This document shows, in pieces, positions 33,406 through 41,871 of a stretch of DNA of 52,879 nucleotides (its first letter is position 1; every line of letters starts with the position of its first letter). Under the pieces are notes generated by a model. It was not told where the DNA came from and made no database searches. It saw only the letters and a list, made by a program, of their open reading frames with translations. Origin of the DNA: Thermoactinomyces sp. DSM 45891 (lineage in GTDB: Bacteria > Bacillota > Bacilli > Thermoactinomycetales > Thermoactinomycetaceae); contig NZ_FPJZ01000016.1 in NCBI RefSeq assembly GCF_900119485.1, positions 10,882-63,760 of the forward strand. The letters are read 5' to 3'. Position numbers and translations under genes: made by a program.

Positions 33406-33634
33406 CGTGCTACGAAGGAAAAGAGTACCTAGGAAGAGTTGCCAAAGCGAATCAGGGATAGTGAAAGCCTGGTCAATCAACCTAGCGAAGGGCAGTCTGG
33501 AGCACGAAGCGGAATGAAGGCGGATAGTAACAACATCGTTGCTATCAATTAGGGTGGAACCGCGGGAGTAAGCCTCTCGTCCCTATGACGAAGATCTTGA
33601 TGATCTTCGTTGTAGGGATGAGAGGCTTTTTTGC
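33406..33634 (+). ncRNA. Glycyl T-box riboswitch with terminator
   Basis: Stem I is closed by CGTGCT (33406-33411) and AGCACG (33501-33506). It contains AAGAGTA and GAAGGGCAGTCTGGAG, where GGC (33491-33493) is the probable glycine specifier codon. The T-box AGGGTGGAACCGCGGG lies at 33551-33566. A long terminator follows: AAGCCTCTCGTCCCTA (from 33570) pairs with TAGGGATGAGAGGCTT, then a T run. Uncharged tRNA-Gly would stabilise the antiterminator and switch on glyQS. Confidence 0.96.
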
Positions 33635-33661
33635 TTGTCCGCGAATTTTATGGAGGTGACC

Positions 33662-34558
33662 ATGCTAATGAATTTTCAAGCAATCGTGAAGACACTGCAA
33701 GACTTCTGGTCTGCTAAGGGATGCATTTTCAGTAATTCGTATGACGTGGAGAAAGGCGCGGGGACACTAAATCCGATGACTTTTCTACGTACACTAGGGC
33801 CTGAGCCTTGGAATGTGGCGTATGTAGAGCCTTCCCGCCGCCCAAGTGACGGTCGTTACGGAGAGAATCCCAATCGTCTATACCAACACCATCAATTTCA
33901 AGTCATCATGAAGCCAGCTCCAAACGATATTCAAGAGATCTATCTGAAGAGCTTACAAGCACTCGGAATCGATCCATTGCAACATGATATTCGATTTGTT
34001 GAGGATAATTGGGAAAATCCTACATTTGGTGCTGCGGGACTTGGCTGGGAAGTATGGCTAGATGGTATGGAGATTACGCAGTTTACGTATTTTCAACAAG
34101 TAGGCGGAATCGAGACCAATCCTGTCTCGGTAGAGCTAACATACGGACTGGAGCGTCTGGCTCTTTATATTCAAGAGAAAGAAAACGTATACGAGTTGGA
34201 GTATACAGATGGAGTTTTGTATGGGGACATCTTTAAGCATCCTGAATATGAACACTCTAAGTATACATTTGAGATATCGGATGCAGACTTGTTGTTCCAT
34301 TTGTTCGATAGCTATGAAAAAGAGGCTCATCGCATCTTGGAAGAAAATCTTGTCTTCCCCGCATATGATTACATCTTAAAGTGCTCTCACACATTTAACT
34401 TGTTAGATGCTCGAGGTGTAATTAGTGTCACGGAGAGAGCGGGATATATTGGTCGGGTGAGAAATATGGCTCGTCGTTGTGCGAAGGCCTTCATCGAAGA
34501 GCGTGAGAAGCTTGAATTTCCGTTGTTAAAGAATTCTGGGGGTGAGCAAAGTGAGTAA
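33662..34558 (+). CDS. glyQ: Glycyl-tRNA synthetase alpha subunit
   Basis: The 298-residue protein is the class II catalytic subunit of the bacterial alpha2-beta2 enzyme: KGAGTLNPMTFLR, EPSRRPSDGRYGENPNRLYQHHQFQVI, GLGWEVWLDGMEITQFTYFQQ, HTFNLLDARGVISVTER. I chose ATG 33662 after GGAGGTGACC (ATG 33668 is also possible); the TTG at 33635 lies at the T-box terminator. glyS overlaps by 8 bp. Confidence 0.98.
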   Translation: MLMNFQAIVKTLQDFWSAKGCIFSNSYDVEKGAGTLNPMTFLRTLGPEPWNVAYVEPSRRPSDGRYGENPNRLYQHHQFQVIMKPAPNDIQEIYLKSLQALGIDPLQHDIRFVEDNWENPTFGAAGLGWEVWLDGMEITQFTYFQQVGGIETNPVSVELTYGLERLALYIQEKENVYELEYTDGVLYGDIFKHPEYEHSKYTFEISDADLLFHLFDSYEKEAHRILEENLVFPAYDYILKCSHTFNLLDARGVISVTERAGYIGRVRNMARRCAKAFIEEREKLEFPLLKNSGGEQSE

Positions 34559-36632
34559 ACAGGATTTCTTACTCGAAGTGGGCGTAGAAGAAATGCCGGC
34601 CCGCTATGTTTCTGAGTTGATCAGGCAATTGGAACAAAATACGCAGGAGTGGTTTAAGAAATATCGAATTTCATTTGAGCAAGTAACTTCTTTTTCTACT
34701 CCGCGACGTTTGGCTGTTCTGGTCAGCGGGGTAGCGGATCGACAAGCAGATCTTCATGAAGAGGTAAAAGGTCCGCCAGCTCGCATTGCGAAAACACCAG
34801 AAGGTGAGTGGAGTAAAGCAGCAGAAGGGTTTGCACGTAAAAATGGAGTTTCAGTAGATCAGTTGGAGCTTCGAGAACTAAAGGGTGAGAGCTATTTATT
34901 TGCTGATGTTCATCAACCGGGTGGCGAATCATTTGATATCGTGTCCTCAGCTTTTCATGAGGCATTACAAGCTTTTCAGCCACCTAAGACGATGCGCTGG
35001 GATCAATATCGCTTTGTCCGTCCTGTCCGTTGGCTCGTTGCATTATTAGGTACTTGCATTGTACCTATCTCATGGGCTGGTGTAAGTGCGGGGAATCTCA
35101 CTCGTGGACATCGGTTCCTAGGTGAAGAAGTAGCGATTTCGGAGCCTGCCTCGTATGAAGATGTTCTTCGTGGGCAATATGTGATTGTAAATGCAGAGGA
35201 ACGCAAACAAGCGATTGTCCAACAGATCCGTTATCTGGAAGAGGAAAATGACTGGATTATTCCGATTCACGAGGGGTTATTGGAAGAAGTTACGAATTTA
35301 GTGGAGTATCCTACAGCGTTATCCGGTATGTTTGATGAATCATTTTTACAAGTGCCCGATCCTGTGCTAATCATTACGATGCGGGAACATCAGCGCTATT
35401 TCCCTGTGCAAGACTTAGAAGGGAAGCTTCTCCCATTTTTTATTACCATTCGTAATGGTGATCATCAGCATCTTGCTCTAGTAGCGAAAGGAAATGAGAA
35501 GGTATTATCCGCACGTTTAGCAGACGCTCGTTTCTTCTATGAAGAAGATTTAAAAACAGATTTGTCTACATTTCAAGGGAAACTAGAGCAGATTGTTTTC
35601 TTTGAAGGACTTGGTACTATGGCTGATCGAGTGCGCCGAATTCAATGTATCGCGCAGCAGATTGGCAGACTATTACAGCTAGACGAGAAAATGCTACAAG
35701 ATTTAGATCGTGCCGCCTCTCTTTGTAAATTTGACTTAGCTACACAAATGGTAGGCGAGTTACCCGAGTTAGAAGGTTTTATGGGTAACGTTTATGCACA
35801 AGCAGCAGGAGAGACTCCAGGGGTTGCTATCGTAATCGATGCTCATCACAAGCCTCGTTTCGCAGGGGACGAGATGCCTGCTACGCTTCTTGGCACGATT
35901 CTCTCAGTAGCAGATAAGATGGATACACTATGTGCAACGTTCGGTATCGGTATTCAACCAACTGGTTCCCAAGATCCATATGGCTTGCGTCGTCGAGCAA
36001 CAGGATTAATCCAGTTATTCCTAAGTGAACATTTACGTGGTGTAGAGATGATTGAAGTCATTCAGATCGTAGAGCAAACACTACGTCTGCATAACCTGGT
36101 TAAACTATCGCCAGAGCAATTCTCCAATGAACTCTATCCGTTTTTGATCCTTCGCTTCCGAAACATCTTACAGGATGCTAACTTACGCTATGATGTGGTG
36201 GAAGCAATTGCAGAGTCTGGATTTTCTCGTCCTGCACTTGCTGTGGACAGAGCTCATGTTTTACAAGCAAAGTTAGATCGGGAGGAATTCAAGCTAGAAG
36301 TAGAAGGCTTTACTCGGGTGGCTAATTTAGCGGCGAAAGCAGATGATGCACATGTTCAACCCGATTTGTTTGTTGAAACATCGGAAAAACAACTTGCAAA
36401 ATCACTTGAACTTGCCAATGAAGCGTACCGCTCAGCTTATGAATCGGAAAATGCTTTAGGCATGTATGATGCCATCGCCAGTTTAACTCCTGAGATCCAT
36501 CACTTTTTTGACCATGTGATGGTTATGGTAGAGGAGGAGCAGATTCGAAAAAATAGGCTCGCGCTGCTCAGAGAAATTACTAACACGACGCGTACTTTTG
36601 CGGCATTTGAACAAATCGTGTTTCCTTCTTAG
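34551..36632 (+). CDS. glyS: Glycyl-tRNA synthetase beta subunit
   Basis: The 693-residue protein starts SKQDFLLEVGVEEMPARYV. It has KTMRWDQYRFVRPVRWLVALLG, TRGHRFLG, an HD-like region (EGFMGNVYAQAAGE) and the C-terminal DALR-type anticodon domain. It recognises tRNA-Gly. I chose GTG 34551, 5 bases after the GGGGGTGAG Shine-Dalgarno; an in-frame GTG at 34542 is inside it. Confidence 0.98.
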   Translation: MSKQDFLLEVGVEEMPARYVSELIRQLEQNTQEWFKKYRISFEQVTSFSTPRRLAVLVSGVADRQADLHEEVKGPPARIAKTPEGEWSKAAEGFARKNGVSVDQLELRELKGESYLFADVHQPGGESFDIVSSAFHEALQAFQPPKTMRWDQYRFVRPVRWLVALLGTCIVPISWAGVSAGNLTRGHRFLGEEVAISEPASYEDVLRGQYVIVNAEERKQAIVQQIRYLEEENDWIIPIHEGLLEEVTNLVEYPTALSGMFDESFLQVPDPVLIITMREHQRYFPVQDLEGKLLPFFITIRNGDHQHLALVAKGNEKVLSARLADARFFYEEDLKTDLSTFQGKLEQIVFFEGLGTMADRVRRIQCIAQQIGRLLQLDEKMLQDLDRAASLCKFDLATQMVGELPELEGFMGNVYAQAAGETPGVAIVIDAHHKPRFAGDEMPATLLGTILSVADKMDTLCATFGIGIQPTGSQDPYGLRRRATGLIQLFLSEHLRGVEMIEVIQIVEQTLRLHNLVKLSPEQFSNELYPFLILRFRNILQDANLRYDVVEAIAESGFSRPALAVDRAHVLQAKLDREEFKLEVEGFTRVANLAAKADDAHVQPDLFVETSEKQLAKSLELANEAYRSAYESENALGMYDAIASLTPEIHHFFDHVMVMVEEEQIRKNRLALLREITNTTRTFAAFEQIVFPS

Positions 36633-36637
36633 AAAAT

Positions 36638-36684
36638 GAAAAGCTTTCAAGAGGTGTTTGCATCATCTTGAAAGCTTTTCTTAT
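36638..36684 (+). terminator. Terminator of glyQS
   Basis: GAAAAGCTTTCAAGA pairs perfectly with TCTTGAAAGCTTTTC (15 bp, 13-nt loop). The trailing T tract is short, but the stem is strong. Confidence 0.9.
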
Positions 36685-36694
36685 GTTGTAGAAA

Positions 36695-36723
36695 CCTATA
36701 TGTATTCCTTTGTGGCATACAAT
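36695..36723 (+). promoter_or_regulatory. Candidate SigE/SigK-type promoter in the AT-rich spacer
   Basis: CATACAAT (36716-36723) is an exact match to the SigE -10 consensus, with CCTATAT 14 bp upstream as a plausible -35. It lies 410 bp before the M4 protease. No short gene with a ribosome-binding site follows it in the spacer 36724-37132, which is very A/T-rich. Confidence 0.4.
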
Positions 36724-37009
36724 TTTCTATTAATGTTTAGTAATTTTCAAAATAAAATTACTTTTAACGAAATTAAATCATTAATTTGCGGTCAAGTCGA
36801 TATGATTCTGAGAGGAATAAGATATTTTTAATGACCAATATTCGAAAATATCAGATGATATAGGCATTAAACGTAGAAAAACGATGATATAAAAAAGAAT
36901 CGTTCTATATTATGAGTTGTAAAACCAATAGCGATACTAGTAAACAGTATAAAATAGTATATTGTTTTTTTGTTTGGTTTGTATTATTCTTTACTAAAGC
37001 TAAATAGTC

Positions 37010-37038
37010 TTGCTACTATTCTTAGTTTAAAATACATT
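37010..37038 (+). promoter_or_regulatory. Candidate SigA promoter of the M4 protease
   Basis: TTGCTA (37010-37015), 17 bp, TACATT (37033-37038), about 95 bp before the start codon. In so A/T-rich a region chance matches are likely. Confidence 0.4.
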
Positions 37039-37132
37039 TAATATATTCAGGATATTCTATCATTAAGGACTTTAAATATATTAAGTGTATAAAAAAGTTT
37101 TTCAACTTTATAGCGAAAGAGGAGGACTAGAC

Positions 37133-39154
37133 ATGTCAGTGAAAAAAGGTGTGTCGATTGCTACTGCTTCTATGCTGACTTTAAGTGTAGCAAGCGTAAG
37201 TGTCTGGGCGGCTAATGATGCTCCAGTAAAAAATGTTCTTGATCAACAAGAAGCATTACAAAAAATATCGAAAGATACAGGCTCTCAATTTTCGGTAGCT
37301 TGGGATTCAGAGACCAAGGCCCCTTCTTTTGTTAGAGGTAAAATTTCGAATAAAAAGTTAAAAACCAAAGAGGATGCCTTAGCTATATTGGAAGAGAATA
37401 AAGGGCTATACCAGATCAAACAAGCAACGTCTGATCTAATATTAGACAAGCAAGGTTCAGATCAGTTTGGTAGCTTTTATAAGTTTCAGCAAGTGTATAA
37501 AGGAATTCCTGTATTTGGACATCAGTTAGTGGTTCATGGGGATCAAAAACAAATAAGCAATTCTGTAAGTGGTACATTTGATGCTCAAGTATTCTCAAAA
37601 GAGATTAACACCGAAGCGAAGTTGACTGAAGCGGAAGCGACTAAGAAGGCTAAGCTAGCCAATGGATTAGCTGAAGTCAAAATGTTTGATATTCAAAAAG
37701 CTAATCTATACATCTATGGAGTTAGTACAGGAAAACATATACTTGTTTATCGTGTTACCTTATCTACACTAGAAAAGAGCGAACTATTCTATTCTGATAT
37801 ATTTGTCGATGCTCAGACAGGTGCGATTGTGGATCAGATTGATAAGGTTCACCATGCAGCGGCTGTAGGGAAAGGCAAGGGTGTTCTAAATGATAACAAA
37901 TCTATAAACACAGATTCATACTCAGGTGGATACTATCTACGCGATATCACGAAGCCTATGTACTCCCAAAATGGTGGAGCGATTGAGACATATACAGCAA
38001 AAAATCAGATGGTGTCACCAGGCACACTTCTTACGGATTCAGATAATATATGGGTAGACCCAGCGGCTGTTGATGCCCATGTGTATGCTGGAAAGGTATA
38101 CGATTACTACTATACAAAGTTGGGTCGAAACTCTTTTGATGGTGAAGGTGGAACGTTGAAGTCTACCGTTCACTATAGAGAAAATTATGGTAATGCAGGT
38201 TGGACAGGGACACAGATGGTCTATGGAGATGGGGATGGCAGTGATAAATACGCATACCTATCAGGAGCATTAGATGTAGTTGCCCATGAAATAACGCATG
38301 GTGTTACAGAACGAACAGCTGATCTGGTATACGAAGGACAGTCGGGTGCTCTAAACGAATCATGGTCAGATGTATTTGGAAATTTAATTGAAAATAAATC
38401 AGATCCAGAGTGGCTCTGTGGTGAGGATATCTATACACCTAACATACCAGGGGATGCATTGCGCTCCATGTCAGATCCCAATAAATATGGGGATCCTGAT
38501 CATATGAGGGATTATGTGAACACAACTGAAGATCATGGTGGTGTTCACACAAACTCAGGGATTCCGAACAAAGCATTCTATAATTTCGTCACGACTTCTG
38601 GTGTGACTCGTGATAATGCAGCAAAAGTATGGTATCGCGCTCTTTCGCAATACTTAACTTCTAATTCAAAGTTTATCGATGCGCGCAATGCAACCATTCA
38701 ATCAGCAACTGACCTTTTTGGAACAGGGTCGAAGGAAGTAAGTGCTGTGACAAATGCTTGGAGTAACGTTGGAGTAGGTGGTAACTCTCCTGATAATCCA
38801 GATCAACCAAGTGGCGATCCATACGAATCAAACGACACTCGTGCTACTGCATATAAGATCAGTTCTGGTACTACCTACAACGGCAAAATTACCTCTAGAA
38901 CTGATGAGGATTGGTTCCGGCTTACAAAATCAACCTCCGGAATCATTTCGGTAAGGTTGACGAACTTACCAGAGGATTACGATCTCTATCTTTATGACTC
39001 TTCTGGAAACCTACTGACGTATTCCGAAGAGGGTGGTAAAACGAGTGAGTCGATCTCTTACCGAGGTTCTGCTAGAGCGACTTACTATATAAAAGTAGTT
39101 GGTTATGATGGGAAGAACAGTTCAACTGCCTATGCACTAAAGGCTACCTATTAA
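37133..39154 (+). CDS. Secreted M4 (thermolysin-type) neutral metalloprotease with C-terminal PPC domain
   Basis: The 673-residue preproenzyme starts with signal peptide MSVKKGVSIATASMLTLSVA...WA (about 26 residues). FTP and PepSY-like propeptide domains follow (to about residue 245). The catalytic domain has the zinc motif HEITH (385-389), third ligand Glu409 (ALNESWSD) and the active-site His472 (HTNSGIPN). After a PDNPDQPSG linker comes a PPC domain (DPYESNDTRATAYKI ... YYIKVVGY). It is a bacillolysin-like extracellular protease. ATG 37133 follows AGAGGAGGACTAGAC. It sits between glyS and ccpN, which are adjacent in B. subtilis. Confidence 0.96.
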   Translation: MSVKKGVSIATASMLTLSVASVSVWAANDAPVKNVLDQQEALQKISKDTGSQFSVAWDSETKAPSFVRGKISNKKLKTKEDALAILEENKGLYQIKQATSDLILDKQGSDQFGSFYKFQQVYKGIPVFGHQLVVHGDQKQISNSVSGTFDAQVFSKEINTEAKLTEAEATKKAKLANGLAEVKMFDIQKANLYIYGVSTGKHILVYRVTLSTLEKSELFYSDIFVDAQTGAIVDQIDKVHHAAAVGKGKGVLNDNKSINTDSYSGGYYLRDITKPMYSQNGGAIETYTAKNQMVSPGTLLTDSDNIWVDPAAVDAHVYAGKVYDYYYTKLGRNSFDGEGGTLKSTVHYRENYGNAGWTGTQMVYGDGDGSDKYAYLSGALDVVAHEITHGVTERTADLVYEGQSGALNESWSDVFGNLIENKSDPEWLCGEDIYTPNIPGDALRSMSDPNKYGDPDHMRDYVNTTEDHGGVHTNSGIPNKAFYNFVTTSGVTRDNAAKVWYRALSQYLTSNSKFIDARNATIQSATDLFGTGSKEVSAVTNAWSNVGVGGNSPDNPDQPSGDPYESNDTRATAYKISSGTTYNGKITSRTDEDWFRLTKSTSGIISVRLTNLPEDYDLYLYDSSGNLLTYSEEGGKTSESISYRGSARATYYIKVVGYDGKNSSTAYALKATY

Positions 39155-39202
39155 AGGGAATTGTGCCTTATTCTTAGAGTAAGTAGGACATGATTCATAT
39201 CC

Positions 39203-39256
39203 AAAAAGACTCCTTGCTTCTCCAGTTCGCTGGTGTGGAAGCAAGGAGTCTTTTTT
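39203..39256. terminator. Bidirectional terminator between M4 protease and TIM-barrel gene
   Basis: AAAAAGACTCCTTGCTTC pairs with GAAGCAAGGAGTCTTTTTT. A and T runs flank the stem, so it should serve both convergent genes; it reaches the stop codon of the minus-strand gene. Confidence 0.95.
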
Positions 39257-40173
39257 CAGCCTCGTTTTAATGCGTGTAGCGCATCCATCATATTTCGTAG
39301 ATGTGGTTCAGATTGGGCTATAGCAATAGAGATTGGAGTTTCTGGACTTACCGTTTCAGCAAAGGTTAATAATTCTCCATAAGCAGAAGTTGGGAAGGAG
39401 ATGTGTGTGGTTTCTTTGGTATCTCCCCAACTCATAGCATAAGAAAGCTGGATAAAGGCCACATGCGGTTGAATTTTCTCATAGAATTCAATCCAGTTTG
39501 GGGGAGCATAAAGGATTTCTTTCTCTGTAGCCCCAGCAAACATACTTCTTGAACGGTGCATGTAAGTTAGTAGATGTGAGGTGATTCGGGCATTAGCCGT
39601 ATCGAAACACAACTTTACGCCTGTTTTTTCTACTATTTTTAGGAGATGATTAGGTGTGCGAAGTGCTGGATAAAGCTCAGAATGTCCTGGTTCAAAATAC
39701 CCCTCATCCCCCATGGGTGCATTTTCTAGAAGGAGTCCAATTTGATGTTGGTCCGCATATTTCTTTAACTGCGTTAATTGGTCAATAATCCGCTGTACAT
39801 ACTCGGTTTTATAATCCTGTAACGCATAAAAATCAGTTGGACGGGCGTCTAAATATTCAAAAATGGTTCCTAGGGCTACTTTGGTTCCATGAACGATGAA
39901 AGACGTAGGAGAAGAGGTAGTAGCGTGTATAATGTTAAACCACTCTAACCATGCCGATAGAGAGAATTCTGTGTCTCCTAAAGTTAGGTTTTTAGGAGCA
40001 CGATAAGCAATTGGCTTAATTCGAGCCAGTTGCAACAGGCTTTGGAATTCCTGAGTGGTACATATCTCATTGGGAAGTTGAAGCATCATTTGGTCAAAAC
40101 CAAATTGTATACTACGACGCAACCCAGATAAATCTAGTTCAGTATTGATTGCAAGGGGATTTGATAATAACAT
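39256..40173 (-). CDS. Sugar phosphate isomerase/epimerase-like TIM-barrel protein
   Basis: The 305-residue protein shows the xylose-isomerase-like (AP endonuclease 2) barrel. Candidate metal ligands are Glu in GLLLENAPMGDEG, Asp in KLCFDTANARITSH, and His in THISFPTSAYGE. The fold covers sugar isomerases, epimerases and endonuclease IV; no clear subfamily signature was seen, so the substrate is unknown. ATG 40173 follows GGAGGCAGACAAC. It is convergent with the protease and divergent from ccpN, and forms part of the insertion between glyS and ccpN. Confidence 0.7.
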   Translation of the reverse strand: MLLSNPLAINTELDLSGLRRSIQFGFDQMMLQLPNEICTTQEFQSLLQLARIKPIAYRAPKNLTLGDTEFSLSAWLEWFNIIHATTSSPTSFIVHGTKVALGTIFEYLDARPTDFYALQDYKTEYVQRIIDQLTQLKKYADQHQIGLLLENAPMGDEGYFEPGHSELYPALRTPNHLLKIVEKTGVKLCFDTANARITSHLLTYMHRSRSMFAGATEKEILYAPPNWIEFYEKIQPHVAFIQLSYAMSWGDTKETTHISFPTSAYGELLTFAETVSPETPISIAIAQSEPHLRNMMDALHALKRG

Positions 40174-40300
40174 GTTGTCTGCCTCCAAATATCGTTAACT
40201 CACCTTCACATTGTATAAAAAACGTTGTCAGTTGGCTAGGATACATACAAAATATAAGTTTTCGTTTTTTATTTGTAGAGCTTCTATCTTTGAACTCTTA

Positions 40301-40329
40301 TTGGAAAATGAAAACATATAGTATATACT
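40301..40329 (+). promoter_or_regulatory. SigA promoter of the ccpN-ppsR-ppdK operon
   Basis: TTGGAA (40301-40306), 17 bp, TATACT (40324-40329), 69 bp before the proposed ccpN start. Confidence 0.65.
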
Positions 40330-40397
40330 TTATAAGGTAATTACTATAAAAGTATAACACATTTCGATAAGTCTTTACCCGCTGGAGGTGCACCAAC

Positions 40398-41036
40398 ATC
40401 GAGCTGACGAAGCGCCAGGAGAAAATACTGGAAATCGTAAAAAGTGAAGGTCCCATTACAGGTGAACAAATTGCGGACCAGCTACATCTGACTCGTGCCA
40501 CATTACGCCCGGATTTAGCTATTTTAACAATGTCTGGATTTTTAGATGCGAGACCACGTGTTGGTTATTTTTATTCTGGCAAGACTGCCAACCAATTAAT
40601 GGGAGAACACATTCGTAATCTATATGTTAAAGACTACAAGTCTGTGCCAGTGGTCGTAACAGAGGCAACTTCTGTTTACGATGCGATTTGCACGATGTTT
40701 TTAGAGGATGTAGGTACGATTTTTGTGATTAAAAAAGAAGGTTATCTGATCGGTGTAATATCACGTAAAGACTTATTACAAACTTCTATGGGTAAACAAG
40801 ATCTAAGCTCGATTCCTGTAGGAGTCGTGATGTCAAGAATGCCGAATCTGATCACTTGTACATCAGAAGATACACTTCACTATGCTGCACAACAAATGAT
40901 GAGACATCAAGTTGATTCACTTCCCGTTGTTCGTCCTTTTCAAGGAGATACTAGGCACTTTGAAGTGATTGGACGTATTAGTAAAACGACTTTAGCGAAG
41001 GCATTTGTCGAACTCGGGCAGCACATTTCTGTATAG
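40398..41036 (+). CDS. ccpN: CcpN-type transcriptional repressor (HTH + two CBS domains), apparent ATC start
   Basis: The 212-residue product (IELTKRQEKILEIVKSEGPITGEQIADQLHLTRATLRPDLAILTMSGFLDARPRVGYFY...) has a winged helix followed by two CBS domains (SVYDAICTMFLEDVGTIFVI; LHYAAQQMMRHQVDSLPVV). CcpN represses gluconeogenic genes such as gapB and pckA in B. subtilis. The frame opens after TAA 40368 and has no ATG, GTG or TTG before the HTH. GGAGGTG (40384-40390) is followed after 7 bases by ATC 40398; CTG 40404 is the only other weak candidate. A conventional call would start near 40530 and lose the HTH. Confidence 0.9.
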   Translation: MELTKRQEKILEIVKSEGPITGEQIADQLHLTRATLRPDLAILTMSGFLDARPRVGYFYSGKTANQLMGEHIRNLYVKDYKSVPVVVTEATSVYDAICTMFLEDVGTIFVIKKEGYLIGVISRKDLLQTSMGKQDLSSIPVGVVMSRMPNLITCTSEDTLHYAAQQMMRHQVDSLPVVRPFQGDTRHFEVIGRISKTTLAKAFVELGQHISV

Positions 41037-41049
41037 AGGAGGAACCATC

Positions 41050-41871
41050 ATACTACTATCTAATCATGCCGTGGTTTATGTAATTTCAGACTCTGTTGGT
41101 GAGACAGCTGAGTTTGTAGTGAGGGCTGCGGTCAGCCAGTTTGAATACACACATCTAGAGATCCGTCGTGTTCCCTATGTGATGGATCGAGAGACGATAT
41201 TGGAGACAGTGCAGGCTGCTAAAGAAGAGAAAGCATTAATTGCTTTTACTTTAGTTTTACCCGAAATGCAACATTTCCTTACGGAAGAAGCCATCAAAGC
41301 GGAAGTTCCCTATGTAGATATTATGGGGCCAATGATGGATGGACTCTCTAAGCTGATTCAGAGTGAACCGAAACGAAAGCCCGGACTCATTCACAAATTA
41401 GATGAGGAATATTTCCGTAAAGTAGAAGCGATCGAGTTTGCTGTGAAATATGATGATGGTCGGGATCCTCGTGGTTTACTGCGAGCCGATGTTGTATTAA
41501 TCGGCGTATCCCGTACTTCCAAAACCCCATTATCAATGTATTTGGCTCACAAACGACTCAAAGTGGCCAATGTACCACTTGTTCCTGAAGTGGAGCCACC
41601 AGATGAATTATATTTGATTCCATCAGAGCGCTGTATCGGTTTAATTATTGATCCAAGTCAATTAAATAATATACGAAAAGAACGTCTAAAAGCCTTAGGT
41701 CTTACATCAGGAGCGAATTATGCGAGTGAGACTCGTATTTTAGAAGAGTTAGATTATGCGGAAAGGATTATTCGTAGAGTAGGTTGTCCACGTATTGACG
41801 TGACGAATAAAGCAGTAGAAGAGACTGCCAATATTATTCTAGATATGAAAAAGGGAGGCTACACTAGATGA
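41050..41871 (+). CDS. ppsR: Pyruvate,phosphate dikinase regulatory protein (kinase/pyrophosphorylase, DUF299), apparent ATA start
   Basis: The protein has the family N-terminus VVYVISDSVGETAEFVVRAA and nucleotide site GVSRTSKTPLSMYLA. The family phosphorylates (ADP-dependent) and dephosphorylates (Pi-dependent) a Thr beside the catalytic His of PPDK or PEP synthase. The neighbour ppdK makes PPDK the partner. AGGAGG (41037-41042) is followed by ATC at 4 and ATA at 7 bases; no ATG/GTG/TTG lies at suitable distance. Alternatives are TTG 41005 (overlaps ccpN, weak site) or GTG 41071 (28 bases from the Shine-Dalgarno). It corresponds to B. subtilis yqfL. Confidence 0.93.
   Translation: MLLSNHAVVYVISDSVGETAEFVVRAAVSQFEYTHLEIRRVPYVMDRETILETVQAAKEEKALIAFTLVLPEMQHFLTEEAIKAEVPYVDIMGPMMDGLSKLIQSEPKRKPGLIHKLDEEYFRKVEAIEFAVKYDDGRDPRGLLRADVVLIGVSRTSKTPLSMYLAHKRLKVANVPLVPEVEPPDELYLIPSERCIGLIIDPSQLNNIRKERLKALGLTSGANYASETRILEELDYAERIIRRVGCPRIDVTNKAVEETANIILDMKKGGYTR

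Noticed and set aside
36737..36838. Short open frame beginning MFSNFQNKITFNEIKS after the SigE-like CATACAAT
   Set aside because: No ribosome-binding site and very A/T-rich, so such a frame is expected by chance.
40380..40400. GTG at 40388 as the ccpN start
   Set aside because: It is one base out of frame with the HTH and lies in the Shine-Dalgarno itself. It would be valid only if the sequence had an indel.
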